Shown: positions 29,365 through 39,009 of the stretch, one piece after another
Layout of the letters: the number at the start of each line of letters is the position of its first letter
How positions within the stretch are numbered: position 1 is the first letter of the stretch
NCBI GenBank assembly: GCA_022606425.2
Contig: JAHDVF020000447.1
Coordinates: 100,001-164,000 of the forward strand
Direction of reading: 5' to 3'
DNA from: Lepidostoma basale
Taxonomy: Eukaryota; Arthropoda; Insecta; Trichoptera; Lepidostomatidae
DNA: 64,000 bases
Notes under the pieces: generated by a model
Told to the model about the DNA's origin: nothing
Databases searched by the model: none
Seen by the model: only the letters and a program-made list of their open reading frames with translations
Made by a program: the position numbers and the translations under genes

Positions 29365-29602
29365 TATGAAGGGAGATTGTTTCAAGCCGATGGGCTGGTT
29401 TTCGCAAAGGTAGTACATTGTCCATATAATCGTATGTTTTAAACCTTTTTGATATCAGGTTGATACCAGGACTCTGATGAAACCAGGCCGTAAAATCTCC
29501 ATATATTTTGACACTATAATAGCAGTGCTTATTTGTAAAGCGCAGCGATGCGTTGCCGTGATCATTTTGTGCTAATTCCATATTCAAACAAGATTTTTAT
29601 AA
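29365..29602. other. No gene seen
   Basis: Unique-looking sequence; no frame with motifs. Confidence 0.35.
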
Positions 29603-29790
29603 GGATTAATTGTATCTCAATAGAGACGAAGATGAAAATTATTTGGAAACAGAATATGGTAGTCGAGGCGTTTACAGGACTATGACCTTTCATTGGTTGG
29701 GTTAAGCGATCACTTTGTTTAACAACATTCACCATTCCGCCCTTCTTACGAAACCACGTCTGACAAATTTTTGGAACTTGTATGTATAAT
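29603..29790 (+). repeat. Repeat R copy
   Basis: GGATTAATTGTATCTCAATA, GGCGTTTACAGGACTATGAC and GTCTGACAAATTTTTGGAAC; parallel to 20,095-20,280. Confidence 0.65.
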
Positions 29791-29799
29791 ATGTTAATA

Positions 29800-30640
29800 T
29801 TTTTTAAAAATAACTTCACTGTTGTTCATTGAAAAGATTTTTATAGTTTATTGCATCTATCTACGTTATCATTAGCTTTTTACAAATCGACAAATGCACA
29901 GAAAAATTAATGGTTTCAGTAAAAAATTAGACCAAAAAGTCAATCGAAATAAATTTTAAAAGACAACGTAATCAAATAAGTTAATTTTACTTGTGATGTG
30001 AGTATTATTTTCTGAGAAAACATACATACGCACAGCACGGTATAACTATCGTCTTAATTATGAAGGTACGTCGGTTTTATTCGCATACCCATTACAGCAT
30101 ACGTGAGGCTATAGACTGTCTGTGTATATTTCGAGATTGGAGATTTGGAAATTACAGTTTCACGAAGATATAATCAATTAAGATTTCGTTGAATTATGAA
30201 AAAATGTTAATAAGGCCTATGAGACGTTGTTGATTGCCCCGGAACAAAAGGAAACTCTCCGAGAAGTATGTTGTTATTATCATAATAATATCGTAAACGA
30301 ATATCTTTCGGGTGATATGCATTGGGACGTGAAGTCTTAGTCGAAAATGGACAATTAAAAGTGGTTAACGATCCCATTCTAAACTATTAATGACTGGCAA
30401 ACGTAAATATATCAGTTAACTTTAACTCAAAATTGCCGGTAGCGTTTTTTAATTGAAGCTTGCAACGTTTTTTTTTTCATTAAAATATATTTATACTTAG
30501 GAAATTGAAAGAGATTTTCTTAATTTTCCACAAAATATTAAAACCACAGGAATATATAGTTGAAATAACAGGAGAGGCAGAGGAGACAAATGCGGATGGG
30601 ACTGTATAATTATGATCAAGTTCAATGATGTATAATTATT
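29800..30640. other. Long non-repetitive stretch
   Basis: About 840 bp without any family seen elsewhere here and without a coding frame. 30,050-30,400 has the most complex sequence. Candidate ancestral intergenic or intronic DNA. Confidence 0.4.
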
Positions 30641-30644
30641 AAGT

Positions 30645-30780
30645 GAGAAATTGGTAGTATCTGGAGATTGGAGAGAGATGGCCAGGGACAGGAGCCAGTG
30701 TAGGACTGTGGAGGAGGCCAAGTCTCATACCGGGATGTAGCGTCAAGAAGAAGAGGAAAAAGCAAAATCATTAAGTTAAA
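30645..30780 (+). mobile_element. LINE-L 3' end
   Basis: GATTGGAGAGAGATGGCCAG and GAGGCCAAGTCTCATACCGG encode the RDRSxWRTVVEEAKSHTGM end in another frame, then a GAAGAAGAGG tail. Confidence 0.65.
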
Positions 30781-30955
30781 GATATAAGTATTTAACGTTC
30801 TTCTTTTCGACTTAATTTCTTGGCGTGGGCTTTGGTCTCTATCATCCCTGCCCACCCCTCTTCATTCTTTATATTTTTCCAGTCTCCTTCTGTTCTTTTC
30901 GACGCAATCAGCCTATCGTTTTCTTGATATTTTTTTAACAATATATCAATCTGAA

Positions 30956-31058
30956 CATTGGACTTAGATTTTCTGGCTTAGAGAGGTTTAGCTCTTGTGG
31001 CTATGCTTCTTACGTCTGATGGGAACATTGTTGGTGATTTGGTGGGTTGTTGGTTTAA
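30956..31058 (-). mobile_element. LINE-E 3' end
   Basis: ATTTTCTGGCTTAGAGAGG, CTTCTTACGTCTGATGGGAA and GATTTGGTGGGTTGTTGGTT match 13,465-13,560. Confidence 0.75.
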
Positions 31059-31157
31059 ATCTTTTGAAGTCTGTCATTACTTTTGATTGATCAGCCTACT
31101 ATAGTCGTTGAGACATACATAATCTCAGAAATATTTTCCGGTATTTTTTGTTATGAT

Positions 31158-31410
31158 CTATATGTCTTCTTCTTCTTCGGCTTTATTAAGGACTGTGTCC
31201 TGTTATTTCTCGGAGCCTGTTCCTGGGATGCAGATGTTCAACTGTCTCGCCATCATTTAGGTGGTGTTCCTGCAGGTTGATTTCCTGTTTTTACTTTATT
31301 TGCGGCTGTATTTATCACTCTTTCAGAACATGCTCTTTCTACATGATCTCTCCAGTAGCGTCTTCTCCGTCTTCCCCATCTCACGACATCTTCTACATTG
31401 CAGATCATCT
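31158..31410 (-). mobile_element. LINE-G-related 3' end
   Basis: Minus strand encodes CNVEDVVRWGRRRRRYWRDH, ERACSERVINTAANKVKTGN and PPKWWRDS, ending in GAAGAAG. Same domain as LINE-G but a different subfamily. Confidence 0.7.
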
Positions 31411-31835
31411 ATATGTGCGAATAATTTTTTTTTGAACTCAAGAGGAAGACGTATTTTTAAACCCCAATATAAAAACCGCACCCTAATGACCGAAAACGTA
31501 AATACTTCGGTTACTCCGAGGTGACTCGCGGCCCGCTGAAGCTTGACGTCTATCGGTCAGATCTCACAATAATAACCAAGAGTCCCGGGTTCGATGCCTG
31601 ACGCAGATAAAGGTTAAAGTGGGGGGCTCGCGGCAAGCTGCTGGCTAAGTTCAAGTCCTACTTGATATTTGATCATTTGGCATTAGAATTTTTTATTTAT
31701 TGAGTTAATCAAAAACTTAAATAGCCATCACACTATTTTATTTGAGGGTAGGAAGACATAATGGACCGTTCCACTATTCTATCAAACATTTTCTCGAGAT
31801 TATTTTATGTTTATAAATTGTGTAGAGATCAATAA
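31411..31835. other. Mixed scraps
   Basis: 31,585-31,600 has a B-box-like GGGTTCGATGCC; 31,718-31,800 is a LINE-A 3' scrap (ATAATGGACCGTTCCACTAT, minus). No gene. Confidence 0.4.
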
Positions 31836-31985
31836 AAATCCAGTCAGACCACAAGCCAGATGGTCTGATGATATCAAGAGAGTGGCAGGAGGTCAATGGT
31901 TCAGAGCAGCGAGAGATCGAGAGTTCTAGAGGTCGGGAAGGGAGGCCTATGTTCAGTACCGGACGACTAAAGGCTGATGATGTTG
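31836..31985 (+). mobile_element. LINE-M (RTE-like) 3' end
   Basis: The frame reads RPQARWSDDIKRVAGGQWFR, AARDREF, then RSGREAYVQY and a GATGATG tail. Same C-terminal plan as LINE-I at 17,011. Confidence 0.75.
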
Positions 31986-32324
31986 CTATTTAATTTTGGA
32001 AAATTTATTGAGACCTGTTGTGCGAAACTCTCTCGATGTCAGGGATCCACGGAGACCTTAGCGCCAAGCCAAGAGTTATAACGGAAAACATGGAGAACTG
32101 TAAGCAGAATGTACTCGTTGGTACAATAGCAACAAGTGAGATGGGATATCGATCAAGGCGGTGTGGCATGGAGCTATCCATGTTTCACATAACGGAGTTC
32201 CCCTGCTGCCCTGTAACATGCACAGATGAGGATCTGGTTCGGATGTTTGGAAGTGCGGTTAGCTTGGGTCTTCTGGGCTGACGACTGCCAAACATTGCAA
32301 TGTATATTTGAGACACTCTGTATA
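31986..32324. other. ORF of unknown nature
   Basis: ORF 32,018-32,281 (87 aa) includes CCPVTCTDEDLVRMFGSAVS. A similar string, CPVPCTEEDLTRASGNAASA, is encoded at 33,262-33,321. This suggests a repeated element fragment rather than a gene. Confidence 0.35.
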
Positions 32325-32796
32325 TTTGAGAATGTTTAAGCTTTCACTCATGCGATAGTAAACTTTGTAGGGATATAACAAGACACGGGAAGAGTTTGAG
32401 AATGGTTTAGCTTTCATTCAAGTGATAGTCAGCTTGAGATACAACAAGACACGGAAAGAGTTTTAGGATGGTTTAGCTTTTACTCATGCGATAGTCAACT
32501 TTGTAGGGATACAACAAGACACCAAAAGAGTTTGGGAATGGTTTAGCTTTCATTCAAGTGATAGTCAACTTGAGATATAACAAGACACTAAAAGAGTTTG
32601 AGAATGGTTTAGATTTCATTCAAGTGATAGTCAACTTGAGATACCACAAGACACGAAAAGAGTTTGAGCATGGTTTAGGTTTCACCCAATTGTTTGTCAA
32701 CTTTGTGGAAATACAACAAGATACGGAATGAGTTAGAGAATGGTTAAGCTTTCACTGAAACGATAGTCAAGTGGAAGTGCACCAAAACACGGAAAG
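32325..32796. repeat. 66/70-bp minisatellite, seven units
   Basis: Units at 32,325-32,394 (70), 32,395-32,460 (66), 32,461-32,530 (70), 32,531-32,596 (66), 32,597-32,662 (66), 32,663-32,732 (70) and 32,733-32,796 (~64). Shared parts: TTTGAGAATGGTTTAGCTTT, GATAGTCAACTT, ACAACAAGACAC. The 70-bp type has TTTGTAGGGATA; the 66-bp type has TTGAGATA. Confidence 0.95.
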
Positions 32797-32799
32797 AAA

Positions 32800-33492
32800 A
32801 TGAAGCGTATTTTTTGTGCCTAAGGTGAGTTTAATTTTGAATTTAATTAAATCAAAACACGTGTTTTGTACACAAAATAGAAATGAATATTCAAACGTGT
32901 TGGATTGTGTATTCTGAATTGGGTATATTTACCCACAATGCGATTTGAAATAATTATCAAAAACGTATTTCTTGTGTAGGAAGTGGATAATTATACCTCT
33001 TGAACCAAATAATGATCGGGAGATCGTAGCGCGGTGATACACAAGAATAAACATGACTATCTGAGTGAGTTTCTACATTTTAATATCCGCTCTGCGCTTT
33101 AATTATGATCTTGGATAGATAATATTTGAGAACCAGTCAAAATATCTTAGTCATTTAAGACAAAGAGAAAATTTGTATCTGAAACTATGAATAATGAAAC
33201 AAAATTCATTCGAAGCATTTTAATGGATTTTTTTTTAAAGATATTTTTAATAATCAACCGAGCTGCCCAGTCCCCTGCACCGAAGAGGACCTGACTCGAG
33301 CATCCGGAAACGCGGCTTCTGCGCCAATGATATATAGGACTACCTCTACCATTGATACAAGGAAGAAGAAAATAACAATAATGCTGTTTCATTACGCTTA
33401 TATGCGTTTGTAAATTTAATTAGGATTTTCCGTGAATAATTTAGGAACACCTTTATAATCTAGAAGGATAAGTGAATGTAAGTGAATACATT
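32800..33492. other. No gene seen
   Basis: AT-rich with a GC patch at 33,262-33,360 encoding the string related to 32,200-32,260. No domain. Confidence 0.4.
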
Positions 33493-33630
33493 TATTTATG
33501 AACTATATTAATGAAACGGAAGAGTTCATAGTATCCCAGGGTATCAAACTGGGAGATGGACTAGCCCTTGCACTTTTCAACTTTACCCTAGAGTACGTCA
33601 TACATGAGACATATCATAGCAATACAAACC
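33493..33630 (+). pseudogene. LINE reverse transcriptase scrap
   Basis: QGIKLGDGLALALFNFTLEYVI around 33,537-33,602 matches the RT motif with the QG and LFN/LE pattern (QGxxxGDGLxxxLFNxxLE). It breaks off at the inverted LINE segment. Confidence 0.65.
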
Positions 33631-33639
33631 CCAGCATAT

Positions 33640-34100
33640 ATGGTACTTCCAAACAGCCATACATTATATATAGTCTTGCGTACCTTTATGTACTGTTGTT
33701 CTCCACCTAGGTATGTCTTCTGCAGTCTTTTCCTAGCAATCACAGTCGATGCCAGTATTTTGTAAGTTTCCTTTAAAGGAGTCCTTAAAGCGTTTCCTCT
33801 GACCACCGTGTGAGCGTTTCCCTTGGGTAAGCTGAGAGTACATAATCTTCCTTGGGAGTCTTTGAACGCAAGACTTTGAAGTGCAGAGACGACGTCGCAG
33901 AGAGGAGGAGGAAGAGAATGGAGAGACCACTAGGAGACGGTGACGGCTCCATTACAAGCGCTTTCCCCTGCCCCAGATGCTCCAGAATTTGTGGGTCCAG
34001 GATCGGGCTCTTCAGTCACATGCAGACCCACAACCGTGAAGGACAGTCTTCCTCGGACACGAGGGACAGCCGATAATGATGATGATGACATTATATATAG
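33640..34100. mobile_element. RTE-like LINE 3' end with inverted 5' part
   Basis: The minus strand (33,855 down to ~33,640) encodes RLPRKIMYSQLTQGKRSHGG, QRKRFKDSFKGNLQNTGIDC and PRWRTTVHKGT. The plus strand (33,856-34,076) encodes the part that follows in related elements: RRRKRMERPLGDGDGSI and a CPRCSRICGSRIGLFSHMQTH C2H2-type finger. The tail is (GAT)n at 34,074-34,090. The two halves of one protein are head-to-head, as in twin priming. Confidence 0.75.
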
Positions 34101-34149
34101 TTGTGTATTATTATTATTATTATAATTTTGTTGAAATCCTCTTTACACC

Positions 34150-34545
34150 TCCGAGATCGACGAGTTTCATATTAGTGAAAGTACGTTCAGAAGGCAAATA
34201 CTCTTGATTTAGGAAAGTATCTTGTCTTCCTTATGTCGAACCATTTCTCATGCGTTTCTGGTAGTAGGTGTACTACAAACTAACTAACTAACCATCATGC
34301 CGTTTCCTCGAAGGGGTAGGCTGAAATAATGGACTGCCACACTTTTCTTTACTGGCATATTTCTCTCGCTTCCTCAACATTCACTCATCGTGTCATGCAC
34401 GCGCGTTGATTTTTCTGACTCTTCACTGGGTACTATTATCTTGCGGGAGTATACTATATACAATATATTATTTTATCTGTTCTCAATAGATGCTTTAAAT
34501 TTTAACTTTGTAATGTAATGTAATAAACTGATTTGATTTGATCAT
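34150..34545 (+). mobile_element. LINE-B 3' end, interrupted
   Basis: CATATTAGTGAAAGTACGTT, GTTTCTGGTAGTA, then after the LINE-A insertion TATACTATATACAATATATT and ATAAACTGATTTGATTTGAT. Matches 3900-4105 once the insertion is removed. Confidence 0.75.
34269..34429 (-). mobile_element. LINE-A 3' end nested in LINE-B
   Basis: (AACT)n, CCATCATGCCGTTTCC and CTCAACATTCACTCATCGTG through GACTCTTCACTGG; younger than the LINE-B copy it splits. Confidence 0.8.
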
Positions 34546-34555
34546 TACAGCGCGA

Positions 34556-34768
34556 GCCAAATCGATGTTAAGGGTAAAGCTTACATCTTGATTCTCATGA
34601 CATGTGATAGGTAGGTAATCTATCGCCATTTTATTGTCCCATGAATTTTGCACCGGACCAACGACTGTGTGCAAATCACACTGCCAATGTCGGAAATCGA
34701 ATTCGGGACCTGTATCTTCGGGGTGGCAGTCAAAGTACTGACCACTCGGCCACGAAGGGTTGCGTATG
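34556..34768 (-). mobile_element. SINE-1, degenerate
   Basis: GCGAGCCAAATCGATG (long-tail variant), ATCTATCGCCATTTTATTGT, GTCAAAGTACTGACCACTCG and GCCACGAAGG; B box decayed to GAATTCGGGACC. Confidence 0.75.
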
Positions 34769-35077
34769 CGATCGACCTCAACATAATCCCTGACAGTCAT
34801 AAAATAATGGAGACAACAGCCAAAGAGATCAGACTGGAAAACAAAACTAAAATAATGAAACAGTAGAAACCCAAGTAAAAATCCCCAAGATATCTTTTGT
34901 TTTAAAGTCAGATTCATCTTTGAAGTAGTTAATGCCTCAACTCCACCATAACCAGAGATAATGTAGAGCACATAGATATCAAACGAAGGATAGCAACAGG
35001 AAACAAAACATTCTTCTCTCTTCTATCAGTATTTATGTGTATAAAAAAATGGTCTAAAGAAATATAAACATAAGCCT
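34769..35077. other. No gene seen
   Basis: Unassigned; possibly 5' continuation of the LINE-J piece that follows. Confidence 0.35.
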
Positions 35078-35242
35078 TTACAATACTATAATCAGAACAG
35101 TAGCGACATACGGGTGTGAAGCGTGGATGATGTCGGAAAAAACTGCAGAGATGCTGGACACATTTGAGAGATGATACGTACTATTTGAAACCCCCTTGAA
35201 CGAGGGTGGAACCTGGAGAATGAGGTACAATGAGAATAATAA
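35078..35242 (+). pseudogene. LINE-J internal fragment
   Basis: The frame reads YNTIIRTVATYGCEAWMMSE, KTAEMLDTFER stop YVLFETPLNEGGTWRMRYNE. It corresponds to the part upstream of and overlapping the 17,679 copy (ERRVLRRILGPVNYG). Confidence 0.7.
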
Positions 35243-35465
35243 TAAACGACCTTTGTGGCCGAATGGTAAGTGCATCGATTGCCACCCGAAGGTCCCGGGT
35301 TCGATTTCCGGCGATGGCAGTGTGATTATGACACTGTCTTTGGTCTGGTGCAGAATTTACGTGACAATAAAATGGCGATAGTTTTGCAATCTATCACGAG
35401 AATTGATCAGATATCTATACCTTTTACATCGATTTGGCTTGCGTTGTAATGATGTAAAAAGCTAA
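35243..35465 (+). mobile_element. SINE-1, long-tail variant
   Basis: A box GTGGCCGAATGG, B box GGTTCGATTTCC, body GTCTTTGGTCTGGTGCAGAA, then TACATCGATTTGGCTTGCG and ATTAATAATAATTA tail. Confidence 0.85.
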
Positions 35466-35539
35466 TCAACAAAATAATAATAATTAATAATAATTATGTA
35501 CAAAATAGTATGTCAATGTTTTTACATTATTTTGGTTTG

Positions 35540-35705
35540 GGCATGTGGAACGCATGGATGAAGAAATAATGGTTAGTAAAATATACGTTAACAATGTGAA
35601 TGGATTATAGAATCAGGGAAGACCGACGAAAACTAGGCAATCAAATAAATCAAATTTTAAAGGTAGGCCATGTTAAAGTTGGAATGTACGGAATGGATGC
35701 ACGCA
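35540..35705 (+). mobile_element. LINE-A scrap
   Basis: GGGCATGTGGAACGCATGGA, AAATATACGTTAACAATGTG and AGGGAAGACCGACGAAAACT; heavily decayed. Confidence 0.65.
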
Positions 35706-36165
35706 CGATTTTATAATATACTTTAGCTCCTAACCATTTGGTTCTGCGTAATATTATTATGAACTGGAATTATCTGTCTGAACTGTTAATGTAGTCAACT
35801 GCAGTTCGAGTTATTTTTTTACTGCAAATGAAGTCACAATGAAGTCAAATATACCAAAGATAATAAGCATCAGAATACTGTGAGTATGGTCAAATATTAT
35901 TGATTGCCCGCCTGGCCTTTTGATATTGCAAAAATGGTAATTACAAAATGAGGATTATAAATTCCTTAACGTTAATATTAATTCAACAATGGCGTCAATG
36001 GCGCTCGCACTTTTTATGCCACCAATAATTACAATTTAAGGGTCTAGAGTTAGGTGGTCAATGTTTCATGTCTGCAGGAGCACCTGCCCAAGTGCCCAGG
36101 GCCGGATTAGGCTCAAATAATGCTTATTTGAAAAGCATTTTATTAAATGTTTTGTTTTTACAAGA
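35706..36165. other. Non-repetitive stretch
   Basis: No frame and no repeat match; includes AATGGCGTCAATGGCGCTCG. Candidate unique sequence. Confidence 0.4.
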
Positions 36166-36167
36166 AA

Positions 36168-36362
36168 TAAGGTCCCGGGTTCGATTTCTGGCGACGGCAA
36201 TGTGATTGTCAGACTTACTTTGGTCTGGTGTAGATTTCACGTGACAATAAAATAGCGATAGATTAGCTACCTATGACATGTCACGAGAATCAATATAATA
36301 TTATATATATTTTTGACAGTAATTGGGGTCAAAAAACCTGTTTTATACAACAAAAAATATAA
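36168..36362 (+). mobile_element. SINE-1, 5'-truncated
   Basis: Starts at the B box (GGGTTCGATTTCTGGCG), continues ACGTGACAATAAAATAGCG and ends GGTCAAAAAACCTGTTTTAT with an A-rich tail. Confidence 0.75.
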
Positions 36363-36512
36363 GCTAATTATCACGCCTTCACCTCTAAGGGATATGAAAA
36401 AAATTATGGACCTTCCTGGCATACTTCTCTCGCTTCCTCAACATTCATTCGTCGTGTCAGGTACGCACACCTTTTTCTCCGACTCTTCACGTATCTGACA
36501 TTTAATATTTTA
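36363..36512 (-). mobile_element. LINE-A short 3' end
   Basis: CTAATTATCACGCCTTCACC, CTCGCTTCCTCAACATTCAT and CGACTCTTCACGTATCTGAC complement the C-terminal coding end. Confidence 0.65.
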
Positions 36513-36589
36513 ATATTTGATAAACCTATCTGCGAGGTCTATGAGGCAAAGGTAATATTACAACCGTAAAATAAAGTCATTAATAATAG

Positions 36590-36785
36590 TAAACACGATT
36601 GTTTAGTGGTTTTACTTGGATTTAATTTATGTAAATTATAGATATTGTGACAAATTTGTTTCGCCTTGCGAGGGCATTCTCAAACTCATACAACAACACC
36701 GATACAAACATCTATATAATTTATATAAATTGAATAAAAGTAAAACCATTTAACAACCGTGTTTAATATTATTAATTAATATGGA
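36590..36785. repeat. FB9 fold-back element
   Basis: Arms GTGGTTTTACTTGGATTTAA and TTGAATAAAAGTAAAACCAT, with inner TATGTAAATTATAGATA and its complement. A single hammerhead-like motif lies in the left part. Confidence 0.6.
36645..36690 (-). ncRNA. Hammerhead-like motif with long stem III (FB9)
   Basis: Minus strand: TTGAGAA (36,683-36,677), T, stem II GCC..GGC, GAAA, then a 10-bp palindrome ACAAATTTGT (36,659-36,650) and C (36,649). Same U3/A8 core as FB2 but in an otherwise different element. Confidence 0.5.
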
Positions 36786-37000
36786 GTTTTACAAAACTAA
36801 TACCTCAACCACCAATAAAATAATGTCATTGATACGAAAGAAAGCGTCTGTATTTTTATATTATAGCTTACGGGAAAGACGCATTTGGCATTACTAAGGT
36901 ATTATCAAATGTGACATTTAATATTACCTAAAATGGCTAAACACGTAATTCCCATAAAAGATTGGAATTTTATTTGTTTTAATAATAACATAAAAAGTAT
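36786..37000. repeat. FB2 element, degenerate
   Basis: Left terminus ATATGGAGTTTTACAAAAC, centre CATTACTAAGGTATTATCAA, right CTAAACACGTAATTCCCAT. Ribozyme lost. Confidence 0.5.
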
Positions 37001-37026
37001 GATTTAATAATCAATAAGAAATCATG

Positions 37027-37686
37027 ACAGTCTGCAACATTAGCGTGAATGGTGAAAATTTGGAGCAAGTAGATGAGTTCGTGTGTTTAGGTAGTATGTT
37101 TACAAGAGATTTACAAGAGTGGAGAGGGATATTGAAAGAAGGGTTGGGGCAGGCAACAAAGTGAATGGTGCACTTAAAGTTGTCATCGCAAACAAAAACC
37201 TATCCAAAAAAGCTAGAATGGCAGTGCACAATGGTGTTCTTCTACCGACCCTTATGTATGTAAGCGAAGCATGGAACTGGCAAAAGAAGAATGAAAGTAG
37301 AATAAATGCAATAGAAGTGAGATCTCTTAGACGAATGAGTAATACTCTGTGTATGATAGAGTGTCGAATGAAAATATAAGAAGTGAATGCGGTGGGAATG
37401 ATGTTGTTATTAACAAAATAATGAAAGGATCATTCAGATGGTTTGGACATATGGAAAGAATGAATGAAGAAATAATGGTAAAAAATGGAACCAGTAATAG
37501 AGGAAGACCGAGGAAAACGTGGCACGATCAAATAAATCAAACATTGAATGTCGGTCACGTGAGGAGTCAGAGAAATCGACGCGCGTGCATGACACGATAT
37601 ATGAATGTTGAGGAAGCGAGAGAAATATGCCAGGAAAGAAATGTGCCCATTTTTTCTCTCTGGTTGTTGGTTAGTTAATTAGTTAA
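37027..37686 (+). pseudogene. LINE-A ORF2 3' portion, longest copy
   Basis: Reference copy for the family, coding over ~215 codons with two frameshifts. In order: NGENLEQVDEFVCLGSMFT (RT thumb, CLGS motif), GAGNKVNGALKVVIANKNLS, MAVHNGVLLPTLMYVSEAWN, KKNESRINAIEVRSLRRMS, SNENIRSECGGNDVVINKIM, GSFRWFGHMERMNEE, RGRPRKTWHDQINQTLNVGH and RACMTRYMNVEEAREICQ. The stop is missing and the terminus shows TTAGTTAATTAGTTAAG. The arrangement is that of an RTE-like or related non-LTR element widespread in insects. No endonuclease or RT catalytic core remains in any copy in the window. Confidence 0.9.
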
Positions 37687-37689
37687 GTA

Positions 37690-38050
37690 TGATTGTTTCA
37701 AAATTAAAATTAGTGTTTACAATATGAAGGTAAGTTAAAGAAATCGAAAAGGGCAAAATAATGGGATTTAGATAATAATTGATTTTTTTTAAAGATGATT
37801 GGGCCTTTTTTTTCTCGGCGCCGGCCCTGCGGGATAATTACAGGATTGTTAAGATTGGCATGTTGATAAAGGAAGCCGCTTCCGTTGTGTACTTTAACCG
37901 AAACTTTGTTAGAAATGCGTTTAATGTATGTCAATCCACACGGCTTTTGTTTTTGGCGGGAAAGAAGAACGAGATAGTACGATATCCTTTTCTCTCTCGT
38001 CTCAAAACAGTTGAGCGAACTTCTTTTGAACTTTTTAAACAGATTTAAAA
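37690..38050. other. Non-repetitive stretch
   Basis: 37,790-38,040 contains an 89-codon frame without recognisable domain and GGCGCCGGCCCTGCGGG. No repeat match. Confidence 0.4.
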
Positions 38051-38059
38051 AAAATCTGT

Positions 38060-38240
38060 ATATTGATGATTGTCAGATTCAAATATATGAAAGAAACGCA
38101 TTGCGAATGAAAGCGTTAAGAACAAAATAATATAAGGTCCATTAAGATGGTTTGGACGTATGGAAAGAATGAATGAAAAATAATGGTAAATAAAGTGAAC
38201 GATAACGATATGAACGGAACATGAAAAAGAAGAACGTACC
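38060..38240 (+). mobile_element. LINE-A, heavily decayed
   Basis: GCGTTAAGAACAAAATAATA, GGTCCATTAAGATGGTTTGG and ATGGAAAGAATGAATGAAAA; the rest is unrecognisable. Confidence 0.65.
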
Positions 38241-38277
38241 ATTAAAATGAAGAAGAAGAACACAAAAGTATCCAACT

Positions 38278-38748
38278 ATTAAACTAAACTAAACTAAACT
38301 TACCATCACGCCGTCTCCCCGGAGGGGTAGGCAGAAAGAATGGAACGCCACACTGTTCTGTCCTGACATACTTCTCTCGATTCCTCTACATTCATACATC
38401 TTGTCATGCACGCACGTCGATTTTTCCGACTCCTCACGTGACCGACATTCAATATATGATTGATTTGATCGTGCCACGTTTTCCTCGGCCTTCCTCTATT
38501 TCTAGCTCCGTTCACGCCGTTTACATATACCTTCTTTACCATTCTGTCTTCACTCATTCTTTCCATGTGTCCAAACCATCTTAATGACCCTTTCCTTATT
38601 TTGTTCATAACACTTTCATTCGGACCACATTCACTTCTTATACTTGCATTTGTCACTCTATCATATACAGATTTGGCACACATTCGTCTTAGAGATCTCA
38701 TTTCTACTGCATTTATTCTACTTTCATCCTTCTTTTGCCAGTTATTAT
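38278..38748 (-). mobile_element. LINE-A 3' fragment, long open frame
   Basis: Minus ORF 38,701-38,306 (131 aa): MRSLRRMCAKSVYDRVTNAS, ESVMNKIRKGSLRWFGHMER, RGRPRKTWHDQINHILNVGH and WRSILSAYPSGETA stop. The tail on the plus strand is (AAACT)n, a five-base variant of the usual four-base unit. Confidence 0.9.
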
Positions 38749-38754
38749 ACTATT

Positions 38755-38890
38755 AAAATATTTCATAATTAATACGAATGAAAACATATGTTTTCTAGAA
38801 GTTTTATTATATTTTATGGGATCGACATGTTTTGCCTTACTAAGGCATTATCAAATGATATTGCCTGTAATCAAAATTAAATTAAATGAG
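38755..38890 (-). repeat. FB2 half
   Basis: Minus: TTGATAA (38,854-38,848), T, GCCTT..AAGGC, AAAA, ACATGT, C. G12 lost; U3/A8 present. Confidence 0.6.
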
Positions 38891-39005
38891 GTATTTTAAT
38901 AACTACTTCCACTGTTGGTTTTTATTTCGCCAGGGACCGGTTTCTGCTAGTCGGACAGTCTGAAATGAAGACAAACAGTGGAAAAAAATAATAAATAATT
39001 GGACT
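38890..39005 (-). repeat. FB5 half
   Basis: TTAATAACTACTTCCACTG, CGCCAGGGACCGGTTTCTGC and GACAGTCTGAAATGAAG; palindromic ACCGGT stem III remnant. Confidence 0.55.
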
Positions 39006-39009
39006 TACA

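Noticed and set aside
32018..32281. 87-codon ORF as a gene
   Set aside because: No domain. A related peptide string is encoded at 33,262-33,321 without an open reading context, so it is more likely part of a repeat.
32325..32796. CRISPR-like array
   Set aside because: Head-to-tail 66/70-bp units with no variable spacers; a minisatellite.
33852..34076. C2H2 zinc-finger host gene
   Set aside because: The CPRC...HMQTH finger is the known C-terminal finger of RTE-like LINE proteins, here followed by a (GAT)n tail and preceded by an inverted part of the same element.
37779..38048. 89-codon ORF as a gene
   Set aside because: No homology recognised, no splice or start context, and the length is within chance expectation.
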